Origin: a virus
Reading direction: 5' to 3' (one strand)
Virus record (IMG/VR): IMGVR_UViG_3300044615_000294
Span: 27,342 to 91,341 of that record
DNA length: 64,000 nucleotides
Positions 34,301 through 44,600 of this stretch are shown here, piece after piece (positions within the stretch are counted from its first letter, which is position 1; each line of letters begins with the position of its first letter). Under the pieces are notes generated by a model that saw only the letters and a program-made list of their open reading frames with translations, made no database searches and was not told where the DNA came from. A program made the position numbers and the translations under genes.

Positions 34301-37300
34301 AATAACATAGCCATTAACCCAATCATTTCTTCATTACCTTGGATAAAGAATATCCATGCATTTTTCTCAACATCCACAGAACCATTCATTAATTGTGAAT
34401 ATAGTTCTGATATTAAATCTCCATCTACTGTAGTAATATCTGAAAGTGATATTCTACCATCTTTAGTTTTATTATGAGGTAATAATATTCTTGATTCTCT
34501 TCCTTTTTGTTTTTTATAGGTGTATGTTTTAGGCATTGCTGCACCTAAAGTATTTAGTACCGGGTGTAAAGCATTGTAGATAGCTACAATACCCAATACC
34601 CTCTTACCAATCATATTTGCTTCATGCTTGTGTAAGTTGTATAATGGCTCTAATACTCTAGTGGGGCTAATAGCTTTTTCACCTTTTGTGTTTAGTCTTC
34701 TATCTTCACCATGATAGTTTTTAAATCTATCATAGTCTGTTACCTTGTCTTCTAATTTATCTGCCAATTCATCTTTCAAAAGATATGTAGCATTTGGTCT
34801 AACAAGAGATGCATAGTTCTCTGGTAAACTAAGTATGTTAGATAGGCTAGTAATTAGTTTATTCTCTAAAGCTGCCTTTTGAGTACTCAGTAATCTAGCA
34901 GTCATTTGCTTTCCTTCTTCTGTATCTTTATTTTGATCAATAAGATTTTGAAGTCTCTCATTAGACATTGCTGATTCTATAAACTTTCCAGATTTATCCA
35001 ATGATGGCATAAATGTAGTAAGTTTATCAACGTCAAAGTCAGCTCCTGACTTAGCAACTATTTCTGATGGTGGTATAATAATTGGACCAGCAGCCTCATC
35101 TAAGAACTCATATACTTCCATATATTCCATAGAGTTAAGGCCTTGCACAGGAATCCTAACAGCAATCATGGTAATTGCTTTTCTATTAGCTCCATCATTT
35201 GCATTTAACCATTCATCATCTTTAATAGCCTGGTTTAGCCTTTCTCTTGTACCAATTTTTTCCCCTTTGTAATCTAAGTTTAAAAGATTAACAAAGTCTC
35301 CCTGAAGAGCAATAGCAACTTTCATTGCTGAAGTTCTATCTTTATCATAGTTATAGAAAGGTAAGTTATTAGTTCCCATGAACTTTCTTACTTGTTCTAC
35401 ATCAGCTTTATCAAATTGAATTTGATTATCCCAGATACCATTAGTCATTGCACTAGATACCTGTACTAATGCTTCACCTTTGATTTTTTGTCTTACTAAT
35501 CTTTTTTCAATTAATGAAACAATAATTTTTTCAATCTCATCTGCTCTTAAATGGAAAGATAAATCTGTTTTCAAAGAGTTATCTGGATTCATATTGATAA
35601 ACTCAATATGGTGTTCTGGGATATTCTTTCTACCCAACTCTCTTTGTACAAGCTCTAAGAAGTTTTTAAAATTTCCAATGTATTTACCATCTTCAAACTT
35701 ATAACCAATCTCATTAAGTAGTTCCATTTTTAAGAACTCACCATATGCATCTACTGCATCTTCATAATCTTTAACTAAAACTTGATTTTTAACTGTAAGT
35801 TCACCATTTCTATATAAGTTAGATAGGATAAGTTTTCTTAACTGAGTAGCAAATACTGTTTTGTTTTTATAAGATACAGGAACTTTAGTAACATCTTTAA
35901 GATACTCAAGGTATACTGTGTTTGGAGTAAACTTAATATCTGTCTTTAATGATTTTTGTTCATCATCATTATAAATTTTATCAGCTACTGCTTTTCCTTT
36001 TTCATTAACCTCAGATGTAACACTACCAACTTTAGAACCAGTCTGGAAAGTAACATACTGAATGTTTTCCTTAATCATTTGCTTATGTAAAGATTCTAAA
36101 TCAGAATTCTTTATCATTGATGGAATAAGAGGAGCTAAGGCAAACTTATGCATTGCCATTACTGGTAGTGATGTATTAGCCAAGTGTCCAAAATTTTGCA
36201 CTTTATATACCGGGAATGCTTCAATAATATCAGAATACTTAACAGGTTCTTTTCTTATTACCTTTACATATAATTGTTCTTGTAAATCACTCCACTGGTT
36301 AGATGCAATTTTAAGATTTCTATAAGCATCAAATGTAATCCATCCTTGACCATCTCCTTCCTCCATTTTTCCATAAGGCTTAAGATCCTGAGCCACACGC
36401 ATTTCTACTTCCTCAGATAGTTTATCAGCTGGAACTTTTCCTTTAAGTCTCTCTGTATAATCTTTTCTTAATTCTCTTTCAATTATAGGAGAATAAACAG
36501 ATTCTCTCACAATATCTTGAATAATGGCAGAATTAAATTTACCTGTGTAAGCAAGAGTTTCTAATCCTTCTGCTTGTGCATAAGATAATTTACCATTCAA
36601 TCCAGTTAAATAATTTCTTATTGACTGATCTGTTCTAATCTTTAATCCACCAGAAGTTCCACCAGAGTTTCTCTTGTGCATCTCTTCTTTTTCATGATTG
36701 TATTGTACAATATCACCATAGAATAAAGTAGCAGTTTCAAAATTTTGTACCCAAGAATTTACTGCATAAGCAGAAATTAAAACTTCTTCAGCTTTCTCTT
36801 CACCAAGATTAAATACAGCTAGTTTATCTAAAAGATCTGGGCTCAAATATTTAGCTTCATTGTAATAGTTTTGTAAATCTTTAACTTGATCAGTAAAATA
36901 TGTAGTAACTTCATCTAAGATCTTTTTATATAGATCTGGATTAGTTTTAATGTAATCTTCAAATCTTACATTAGGATTTGTTACTGCAGCTAATATTTCT
37001 TCTTTAGTATCTTTTGTTAATACATTATCAAATGCAGTAAAGTTTTCACCGGCCATAGTACCATCTGCAAGTTCTCTATTGTATCCAGCATATGTCTTAA
37101 ATAAATCTCTATTTGTTTTAAATTTATTTATTCTTTCTAACTCACCAGCAATGTATGGGATCATGTGATTTTTAACAAGATACTCATATGCATTACCTGT
37201 TGCAAATTTATCTGTGTCTACCCATAATCTTGTATCTTCACCTTTACCAACACCACCTAAAATACCACCTTCTCCATCTATTCTAGCTCCAAAAGATGAT

Positions 37301-40300
37301 GACTTAGATGCATGTCTCATAAACTCTATCATACCACCTTTAAGCATACTGTGTAGTTCTTGTAAGAACTTACCTCTAGCATCTAATGAGGTTGTATTTG
37401 TTCCATCCTCAATTGCTTCTACCTGAGTACCTGAGTTTATAAATAGCTGTAAAGATTTTCCTGTTCTTTTAGCCCAGTTGTATACACCATCTTCTGTATC
37501 ATTTTTATCAAACAAAGTATTGATAATACCAAGTCTAGTAGTAAATGAATTAATTAATGGATTTAAATAACTCATATATTCAAACTCACTACCTGGTGTC
37601 CACGCCTCTGATAAATTTTGCATTTTATTCAGAGCATATGTTATATAACTTATAGTGTGATCATCTATATGTTCAAATACAAGATTTTTTTCTGCATTTA
37701 ATACTGCAAAGTTTGCAGAGTCAAAACCATACTTAGCTTGTAAACCAAGAATTCTATCTATAGCATTCTTTTGTCTTACTACTTTTTCAGAAATAGTACC
37801 TGCACTAAATCCAGAACTTAACTTACCAATTGGATCTAACAAAAATTCATTTATTTCATCTGCTGTTTTTTGTGTTGTCTTTGGATTCTTCATTGCTTGA
37901 TCTATATCATACATATTTCTATAAATATATATTAGACCATACATTTGTTTAGCTCTCTGATTTAGATTCAGTTCATTTTTAATAATTGATAAATCATCTA
38001 AATATAAACCTATTGCTCTTGCAAATTCATAAGCTCTATTAGAATCTAATTTTCCATCTTTACCAAATTCTTCTACAACATCTGCAACTTTTAAGAATGC
38101 AACATTTTCTGCAGTTCTTCCAATGAATTTATTTTCAAGATCACTTTTAAACTTAGATTGAAACTTACGCATTAAGCTCATTGTTTCAATTGAAGCTTTA
38201 GTAACTTCAGCAATGTTATTATCAAATACTGTAGTTTGTAAATAAGTTACTCTTGTTTTTTGAAAGTCTTGCCAGAATGAGGTTAGAGTATTTACTTCAA
38301 ATCTATTTCTCTCATTAATAACAATCTTACCATCTTGAATTGTGTATCCCGGAAGCTTTCTTAGTAACTGTTTGAATTCTGGATAAATTGTTTGTGCAGC
38401 AGTTCTAATATTTTCAAGCATTTTAGATGGATTCTTTTCTCCATTAATAGCCCGAATAGTATTATTCCATGTAGTTGCAAAATCTGCAAGCTCTGGGTAC
38501 CCTAATTCATTAAGTACTACTTTACCGTTTTGCATTTTATGTAAACTGGATAATAAAACAAGAGTCTCTGAACTTGCTAAATCCAATAAAGACTTAGTTT
38601 GAGTATCATCTTTTATACCTAAACTTTCACCTTCAGGAGTATTTGTTTTTGGATTGCTGTTTCCTGTTTGAGATTGTGTAGTTGTATCATCTGCCTCTTC
38701 ATCTACCGCTTCTTTAAACTTTTTGTTTAGGATTTTATAATCACTATTCTCATTATGATATGCAATTACTCCTGACTTTTTATCACCCCAGTTTTTAAGT
38801 GCAGTTTCAAATATTCTTATTTTATTTTCAAGCTTTTCAATTTCTAATGCCTTAGTAGGATCATCTTGTATTTTTTCTAATTCTTCTTTAGCCGTATCTA
38901 ATTTATTTTGAAAATCTACTTTAGCTTCAGCATATATTTTTTCTTTAGCGTTTTCATTTGTAAAGATTCTTATAGTTGCCTCTTTAGTACCAGCTTCTTC
39001 AGAGTATTGATCTGCTCTTAATGAGAAGAAAGAGTCAATACTTTGTGATACAAGATTACTATCCTGTTTATCTAAAGCATCAATTGAAGTTTCAGATATA
39101 TCTTCTATACCTCTATTAAGTTCCTGAAAGTTGAATGTATTAACAAGCGGAGAATATTTATTTAAAAACTTCTGGCTATTCTTTTTATTCTTACTTGCTA
39201 AGTATAACTCATTAAAGAGTTTATCTTTAGTACTTTTAGATTTAAATAGATTATTTAAGAAGTTTAAAATCTTTCTAAATATACTATTTCTTTTAGGTGA
39301 GTTAGCTTTAACACCTTGTTCTTTTGCATAAGTTCTAAATTCTTCTGCAAGATATTCCTCAAGTTGTCTATATGTAGCTTCACTAAATTTAACTTTGGTA
39401 CCATCTAATAGTGTAAAGCTTCCTTTTTGTTTTGCAACTTCATCATATAGTGCCTTTCTTTCAGTTGGATTTAAGAATAACTGAGTAAATCCGTGCCATG
39501 CTTCATGGTATACATCTACTATACTACTTCTCTGACTAATTTGAATTTCACCATATTTATTATTTAACACAGATCCGTATGCAATAAACTTTGCATAAAC
39601 ATCTGAGTTAACTATGTTCACCATTGTCTTGAAGTCAATGAATTTAGAAAGTGGAGAATTGTTCCACCAAGTCTCTGCATTCTTTATATCTTCTGGAGTT
39701 ATATTTTCTAAACCTAAATTTTTACCGGATCTGTACATTTTATCATCATCAAACAAACTACCAAGACCTCCTTTTTCTGGTTCTGGTGTATTTTCAGGCG
39801 CAATAATATTATCTCTTTCTTCTTTTGGTGTTTTAACAACTGGTTCTGTAGCTGTCTCTATTTCAGTATCTTCCACAGAAAGTTCAGAAGGAATGCTAAA
39901 CTTAATATATGTGTTATAAAATCCAGGATCTGTGCTTTCAGATATTTTAATGTTTGCACCATCTAATGTTTCTAATAATGGAATATAGGGTGCATTATAT
40001 TCATCACTAAGTTCTCCTGTTTCTAAATTATAATCTCTATAAGCGTTTCTTGATAAAACATCTACATTATAAGTCATTTTAGCGGGATAAGGTTTACCCT
40101 TTCTACTATCACCTTTTGCATATCTTAAAACATCATATACTAAATCATATTTGTTATTTAGTTCATCATTTAATAAGGTATATGTAGCACCTGTTCCATC
40201 ACTATATGTTTTTTCAGTATACTGAAAAGTAAGTGCGTCTGTTCCAGCATTATAAAGTAATGTGTGTCTTCTTGCTGTCATTGCAGCTTTATCAGAAAGA

Positions 40301-41655
40301 AATTGATTTACAAAATCATACTTTTGTTTATTAGATAGTTTAGGATTTGTAAGGACTGACGTTATCTTTTGTATTAAAACTTCAGATAAATCTGGTTTAT
40401 CTAAAGGGTATATTTTACCATTTAATGTAATTTCCGCAGATATATTAGATCCTTTTTCAATTACTGGTGTAATAGTTTTAAATGTTGCATTGTTTACAAA
40501 AGGAAGAGACCTTAAGTTTTTTAATGATATTTTCTTTTGTGCTAAGCTTTCTGGAACACCCGCACTTAATTCAACAACATTTAGAGGGTTAATCTTTTGT
40601 TTATTTATGACAGCTTGTTTTACTTCATACAATTGTTTTAATTCTTCTTGTTGAAGTTTCTTAGCTTCTTCTACAGTAATCTCTAATTTTTCTGCTACCA
40701 TTTCTGGTGTTTGAATTTGATTACCATAACCATATTGATTTAAAGCATCATATTCTCCAGCAGCATTTTTATTTACGTTTCTTAAAAACTGATATACTAT
40801 CTTACCACCTTCTTCTTTAGTAGTAAATTCCCCCTCTTCTGTAAAGTGATAGTAGTTTCCTTCTTCATCTGATAATACTAAAGCAATTCTGTTTTGTGTT
40901 TCAACACCCTCTGGTCTATTTACATTAGTTATTGATTTAGTTCTAACTACATCTTGAGCAGTAGTGTTATCAATATCTGCTTGGTTTGTATCATAAAGAT
41001 CTAATAATCTAACAGGAGTCAGCTTTAATACTTTACCGTCAACCACTAATGTACCATCAGTTACTACAGCTTGCTCAGCACTAATTTTACCTTGTATTTT
41101 TTCTATAGTACTATAGATTCTATTTTTATTAGCATCCGGCTTTTCACTTAATAATTTTAATTTATTATTTGGGTTAAGTTGTATAAGTTGCTGGAAGGTA
41201 GTACTAAGCCAACCAAATGGTCTAAATCTAAAAGGATCTTTTATCTCTTTAGGATTTTCAATTTCAGTAGGTAAGCTTGAGATAAATTGGTTTGCTACAA
41301 GTAATTCCAGTTTGTCTTTATCAGACATCTCTGGTTTAAAATAGTTTAGTACATTCTTGAAACCATCCTTTTCATTTTTAAAATCTACAGCTAATGATTT
41401 TAATGCATCCACAGAAAAATCTAAAGCATCAAACTGTGATTTTACACCAACAGCTCTCATAATACCAGGTGCTTGCTGTAAAAATTTCATTGCTGTTGCA
41501 ACATCTTTTTTCTCAGCAATTTGTGTAAATAAATTTTTCATGTAGTTATTAGCATTAAAAGGCTCATTAGCCTCTAATGAATTCAACATGTTTTTATATA
41601 CATCTTTATATAAGTTCTCTACTTGAGTTGGTGATAATGCGCAAACTATTTTCAT
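31339..41655 (-). CDS. Giant virion RNA polymerase with ADP-ribose-linked C-terminal modules
   Basis: A 3438-aa protein. The double-psi barrel signature is at residues about 2175-2220: RIPVQGLNSMEYM, then KSGADFDVDKL with D2206, D2208 and D2210 as the metal-binding loop (classical form DFDGD). This identifies the crAss-like virion RNA polymerase, delivered into the cell to transcribe early genes. HEAWH (717-721) with a later LEEYLAEEF is a zincin-like module. After the polymerase, about residues 2960-3060 form a Rossmann/SLOG-like region (VIFVSVPGLRGDATVV, IEAGATILTD), 3065-3210 a macro-like phage domain (FVFGSNPLG, GTGGAALVA), and 3225-3375 a NADAR domain (ELSNFADR, TPEGAFQAMK, LLATGNATLTHT, LLMEVREEL). 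NADAR proteins remove or bind ADP-ribose. Cargo delivery is inferred from the family. Confidence 0.88.
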   Translation of the reverse strand: MKIVCALSPTQVENLYKDVYKNMLNSLEANEPFNANNYMKNLFTQIAEKKDVATAMKFLQQAPGIMRAVGVKSQFDALDFSVDALKSLAVDFKNEKDGFKNVLNYFKPEMSDKDKLELLVANQFISSLPTEIENPKEIKDPFRFRPFGWLSTTFQQLIQLNPNNKLKLLSEKPDANKNRIYSTIEKIQGKISAEQAVVTDGTLVVDGKVLKLTPVRLLDLYDTNQADIDNTTAQDVVRTKSITNVNRPEGVETQNRIALVLSDEEGNYYHFTEEGEFTTKEEGGKIVYQFLRNVNKNAAGEYDALNQYGYGNQIQTPEMVAEKLEITVEEAKKLQQEELKQLYEVKQAVINKQKINPLNVVELSAGVPESLAQKKISLKNLRSLPFVNNATFKTITPVIEKGSNISAEITLNGKIYPLDKPDLSEVLIQKITSVLTNPKLSNKQKYDFVNQFLSDKAAMTARRHTLLYNAGTDALTFQYTEKTYSDGTGATYTLLNDELNNKYDLVYDVLRYAKGDSRKGKPYPAKMTYNVDVLSRNAYRDYNLETGELSDEYNAPYIPLLETLDGANIKISESTDPGFYNTYIKFSIPSELSVEDTEIETATEPVVKTPKEERDNIIAPENTPEPEKGGLGSLFDDDKMYRSGKNLGLENITPEDIKNAETWWNNSPLSKFIDFKTMVNIVNSDVYAKFIAYGSVLNNKYGEIQISQRSSIVDVYHEAWHGFTQLFLNPTERKALYDEVAKQKGSFTLLDGTKVKFSEATYRQLEEYLAEEFRTYAKEQGVKANSPKRNSIFRKILNFLNNLFKSKSTKDKLFNELYLASKNKKNSQKFLNKYSPLVNTFNFQELNRGIEDISETSIDALDKQDSNLVSQSIDSFFSLRADQYSEEAGTKEATIRIFTNENAKEKIYAEAKVDFQNKLDTAKEELEKIQDDPTKALEIEKLENKIRIFETALKNWGDKKSGVIAYHNENSDYKILNKKFKEAVDEEADDTTTQSQTGNSNPKTNTPEGESLGIKDDTQTKSLLDLASSETLVLLSSLHKMQNGKVVLNELGYPELADFATTWNNTIRAINGEKNPSKMLENIRTAAQTIYPEFKQLLRKLPGYTIQDGKIVINERNRFEVNTLTSFWQDFQKTRVTYLQTTVFDNNIAEVTKASIETMSLMRKFQSKFKSDLENKFIGRTAENVAFLKVADVVEEFGKDGKLDSNRAYEFARAIGLYLDDLSIIKNELNLNQRAKQMYGLIYIYRNMYDIDQAMKNPKTTQKTADEINEFLLDPIGKLSSGFSAGTISEKVVRQKNAIDRILGLQAKYGFDSANFAVLNAEKNLVFEHIDDHTISYITYALNKMQNLSEAWTPGSEFEYMSYLNPLINSFTTRLGIINTLFDKNDTEDGVYNWAKRTGKSLQLFINSGTQVEAIEDGTNTTSLDARGKFLQELHSMLKGGMIEFMRHASKSSSFGARIDGEGGILGGVGKGEDTRLWVDTDKFATGNAYEYLVKNHMIPYIAGELERINKFKTNRDLFKTYAGYNRELADGTMAGENFTAFDNVLTKDTKEEILAAVTNPNVRFEDYIKTNPDLYKKILDEVTTYFTDQVKDLQNYYNEAKYLSPDLLDKLAVFNLGEEKAEEVLISAYAVNSWVQNFETATLFYGDIVQYNHEKEEMHKRNSGGTSGGLKIRTDQSIRNYLTGLNGKLSYAQAEGLETLAYTGKFNSAIIQDIVRESVYSPIIERELRKDYTERLKGKVPADKLSEEVEMRVAQDLKPYGKMEEGDGQGWITFDAYRNLKIASNQWSDLQEQLYVKVIRKEPVKYSDIIEAFPVYKVQNFGHLANTSLPVMAMHKFALAPLIPSMIKNSDLESLHKQMIKENIQYVTFQTGSKVGSVTSEVNEKGKAVADKIYNDDEQKSLKTDIKFTPNTVYLEYLKDVTKVPVSYKNKTVFATQLRKLILSNLYRNGELTVKNQVLVKDYEDAVDAYGEFLKMELLNEIGYKFEDGKYIGNFKNFLELVQRELGRKNIPEHHIEFINMNPDNSLKTDLSFHLRADEIEKIIVSLIEKRLVRQKIKGEALVQVSSAMTNGIWDNQIQFDKADVEQVRKFMGTNNLPFYNYDKDRTSAMKVAIALQGDFVNLLNLDYKGEKIGTRERLNQAIKDDEWLNANDGANRKAITMIAVRIPVQGLNSMEYMEVYEFLDEAAGPIIIPPSEIVAKSGADFDVDKLTTFMPSLDKSGKFIESAMSNERLQNLIDQNKDTEEGKQMTARLLSTQKAALENKLITSLSNILSLPENYASLVRPNATYLLKDELADKLEDKVTDYDRFKNYHGEDRRLNTKGEKAISPTRVLEPLYNLHKHEANMIGKRVLGIVAIYNALHPVLNTLGAAMPKTYTYKKQKGRESRILLPHNKTKDGRISLSDITTVDGDLISELYSQLMNGSVDVEKNAWIFFIQGNEEMIGLMAMLFKSGVTREYAIKFLSQPLVREYAKEQRLLKSSYSDLITDNSGIPRTKISQSGLEIKIPDKEVAAARVLSKFIVDSKEAPKLVREEQKALDALIEKGNILNEDGQFNIEDLNKILDNPNDPKFRDHQIATLLHVLELEKQFSGYQELMRLSNPDTAISKTLQQVINRNVLLDEIENDSRVEGKVVKALRKESILSTFFDNQIVQDLVQPVFPLRNSKDISDIIISLIKTNSFQIVKRFGDTETFISDIKNNMVNSVFQNYMVGYVQSEKDLLNIPSDILAKYFTKDVFFQNTGYSFAEDIFDIINQHPELKDKYSLLSQLSIPEVKDGQKILTLNNSRLLSKGNVAEQYYQNIKDLADPNVSKVADPIQNKYISDMFRALPLVAVYQNGVGYSRFGFNEILPFEDYVAIMNNAAVDFNNQNFEDKQRYMDRVFNISMNPRNRIFKNFVSAAFVSTTPTFEKKDRFTVIPQAGVKDAKAVTKASIATQFIGFGEGIVGKDGKRSTTQIYREQAGTLANTGKYSGTDVIFVSVPGLRGDATVVKREQDKTIREAIKAIEAGATILTDNKAYIDSSSYNTGEKRLYQNLEAKGYNYSEIKIDGQPIGTWRKATAPTTQPTERKTYSGKVTSLQPNQIFVFGSNPLGINGNPSKGTGGAALVAYRIAGVKQGEKMDNRLSDSGKAWGITTVTSPGKKKSKTPQEIIEGVKKLYEYAKENPTKEFLVSDYSGTNLNGYTGQEMADMFINAGPIPSNIVFNENFDKLITTQPSTNLPGSDIKINIYAGTGENAELSNFADRAVTLNGQTFRTPEGAFQAMKIFFTNAVLLGAPASKENLEILEKLKTATGAQAKSLGAKIKDLSTATWDRDSSGVMKNILTLSFEQNPDALAKLLATGNATLTHTQDKTKWGKEFPKLLMEVREELRGTQKPGPGEQLDLFSQEEEENNLTLENQNKTIVLNSKEFKDWFANEEVKNPDLDIMDALDYYMKCKR

Positions 41656-41659
41656 CTTC

Positions 41660-44600
41660 TTAACAATCTAAGTCATCTAATAAATTATCTCTTGTATCTT
41701 CTTTTTTAGCTTGATCTTCTAAATCTTGTTGTCTAGAAGCAGCATCTTTGCCATATAATAAATCTGAAACAGTATCTGTAGATTCTTGAGTAACTCCTTC
41801 ACTCTCATCAACTACAGGACCATCTGTTTCTTCTCCACTAAACAATGTAGCTGCTGGTTTAAATTTCTTTTTAAATTCTTCTACACTCATTTCCATTTTA
41901 GTTCTTTTACCTTCTGGTTTAACAGTTATTCTATCTCCGGAAATTTGTGATATAACTGCTGTTTGATTAGCACTTAAAAACTTCCTTCCATTAGCTGTAA
42001 AGATATCACTTTCTGAGTAAACTTGATCACCTTCATTGTAAGTAATTATTTCCCCCTCTTCAGTTTCATCCTGTACTTTTAGAGATTCTTTTCTTGCTTC
42101 TATTAAATTATTTAATTCTGCAATCTGTTCTGCTGAATATTTTAAACTATTCATTGCAAGATCAACCATAAGAAGTTGTAACTCATCAAAGTCTGCTTTT
42201 TCAATTTTAGATTTTAAAGCATTAAACTCTTTTAAATTATTTGTTTCTCCACCTTCTTCCCCTTCTGGGTTTTCATCTTCATAATCTGTGTTTTCTACAT
42301 CATCTAGATTAGGATCAGTGATTATATCCTCAACAGTATTAGATGGTACTGTACCATTAAACTTAGGTGCTGTCTCAGGTATCTCAGCATTAAGCTTATC
42401 ATACATTTCTTGAGTTGGCTCTAAAGGAAATATAGTTTTACCTTTCTTTAATAGAGTTGGAGCACTAGGTCTTTTTGCAGTAAGAATTTTACCAGTTGTT
42501 ATATCTGAAGTAGTTTCAATAGGTATGATAGCTATCTCAGCATCTATACCAAACATATTTTTCAATAGTCTAGCATATACCATTTGTTGATAAGTATTCT
42601 CAATTTGTTTTGCGTAGTTCTTATTTTCAGAATTATTATAACCATTCCATTTGGCTGCCTCTCCTGTTTTAATATCAACAATTGTAAAATTACCTTCTCT
42701 ATCAACAAGAAGTAAGTCAATTTCTCCGGCTACATTTGCATCTTCATCATATACTATAAGACCATTTGCAACAACAATAAAATCACCTGTATCTATATAG
42801 TCTTGTATAGATTGATAAATACCATTTCTTCCATATAAACTATCAAATGCTTCTTGTGAAATTTTATTTAGATCTGGTTGAACTTTTTCACCACTAAAAT
42901 ATTTTTTAGTTAAGTCATCAATTACATTACCTCTATCTCTACCCCACTGGTAAGTAGCTTGTTCTGTAATAAAATTAATTGTTGCATCTCTTAAACCTTC
43001 TAAATCATCTTCTGGAGCTTTTGTTGTTTCAGGTAGTTTAACAAGTTCTTCATTAATCCATTTTTGTTGATTTGGAGTAATTTTATTTGGATTACCATTA
43101 TAAGCAGATCTTTCATTCCACTCTTCAAGTATATTGTTTAACTGTTCTTTAGAAGTTATTTTTTTAAGTCTAATTGCCTCAGTTAAAGCATTAAAGAATG
43201 CGAAGTTTAATCCCATAGTTGTACCACCAGAGATAGAAGAGTTTCTTATATTTTCCTCTGCCTTTCCTAATAACTCATTATAAGTTACTTCTTCTACATC
43301 AGCTTTAGTATCTGTAGAACTTTCCTTACTAGCTCTTTCAGAATCTAATCTTTGTTTTTGTTCTGGAGAAAGTCTATCCCACAGCTTAGGATTTTGTATT
43401 TTAGTATAATCTTCTGTTTCAATTAACTCTACAGTATCCCCTTCTTTTTCATATATTTCAGTTAACTCTTCAATATTTTTAGCTTTCAGTCTATCAAATG
43501 GACTCCAATTTCCTTTTTCATTTTTAATTTCCCATGTAGCAGAACCATCAAGAGAAGTTGTTACTCTAAGTTCACTAGTGTCTCCAGATGAATTAGTTAT
43601 TTTTACAGTTTCTCTTTTAACTGATATACGGCCATTATAATCATTTCTAGATGTAGCATCTGTAGAAGCAGGGGCCCTATTTGATCTAAAGTCATTTACA
43701 AACTTCTCTATAGCTTCATAAGATTTCTCATTAAATCCTGGAAGATTACTTGCTTTTAAAACATCAATAAAATCTTTAACAGATTGTCCTTCACCTATTG
43801 TTAAATTATAAGCAGCTAAAAGAACATCTTTTTTATCATATTCATATTTTTTACCCAAGAACTTTTGAATAACATTTGTTACCCTTCTAAGAATCTTCTG
43901 ACCAATTTTATATCCGGTTGGTAATGCTTCTATTCTTTCTTGTTCTTTCTGTAATTGATCAATTAATGCAAGAGCATTTTGCATTTCAGGTGTAAGAGAT
44001 TTACTAACTCTGCTCTTAACATAAGCTTCTAATATTGAATACTTTTCTTGTAGCTCTTTTAATCTTACCTCATCATTTATAGATTTGTTTTTAGTATTCT
44101 CTATAGCATTGATTTCAAAATTATATTGTTGTAGTACAGATTGAATTTGTTTATCAGTAGCATTCTCTGCTGATATTTTTTTACCATTAGTTAAAGTAAT
44201 CAATGGTGCAGCGGCAGTACCACCAGTTGTTGCAGCTTTTAACTTTTGTTCTTTTATGTACTCGTTAATAAGATCTAAAGCTTGCGGTTCACTTTTAATA
44301 AAGTTTACAAACTTATTTTCTAACTCATCATTAGTAAGGTTGTCTGGAAATAAATATTCATTATTTGGATCATCCCTATAGTCTTCAAATGCTGCTTTAA
44401 GTTGTTCTCTAAGTTCTTCAGGCATGTTTGCAATAGGAGTATCTGGAGTAAGTTCATCTATAGAAACTATACCACCTTCTACAATAACATTAGATGTTGC
44501 TGCTATTGATCCTTCTGCTGCCTCTGCTCTAAGTTGATCATACTTATCCTTAATTGCTTTAACTTCTACTGGATCTGGTTCTTCTCTATATGCAAAAAGT

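Noticed and set aside
39614-39919. Plus-strand frame of 101 aa
   Set aside because: Antisense frame within the RNA polymerase protein gene; Ser-rich shadow without motif.
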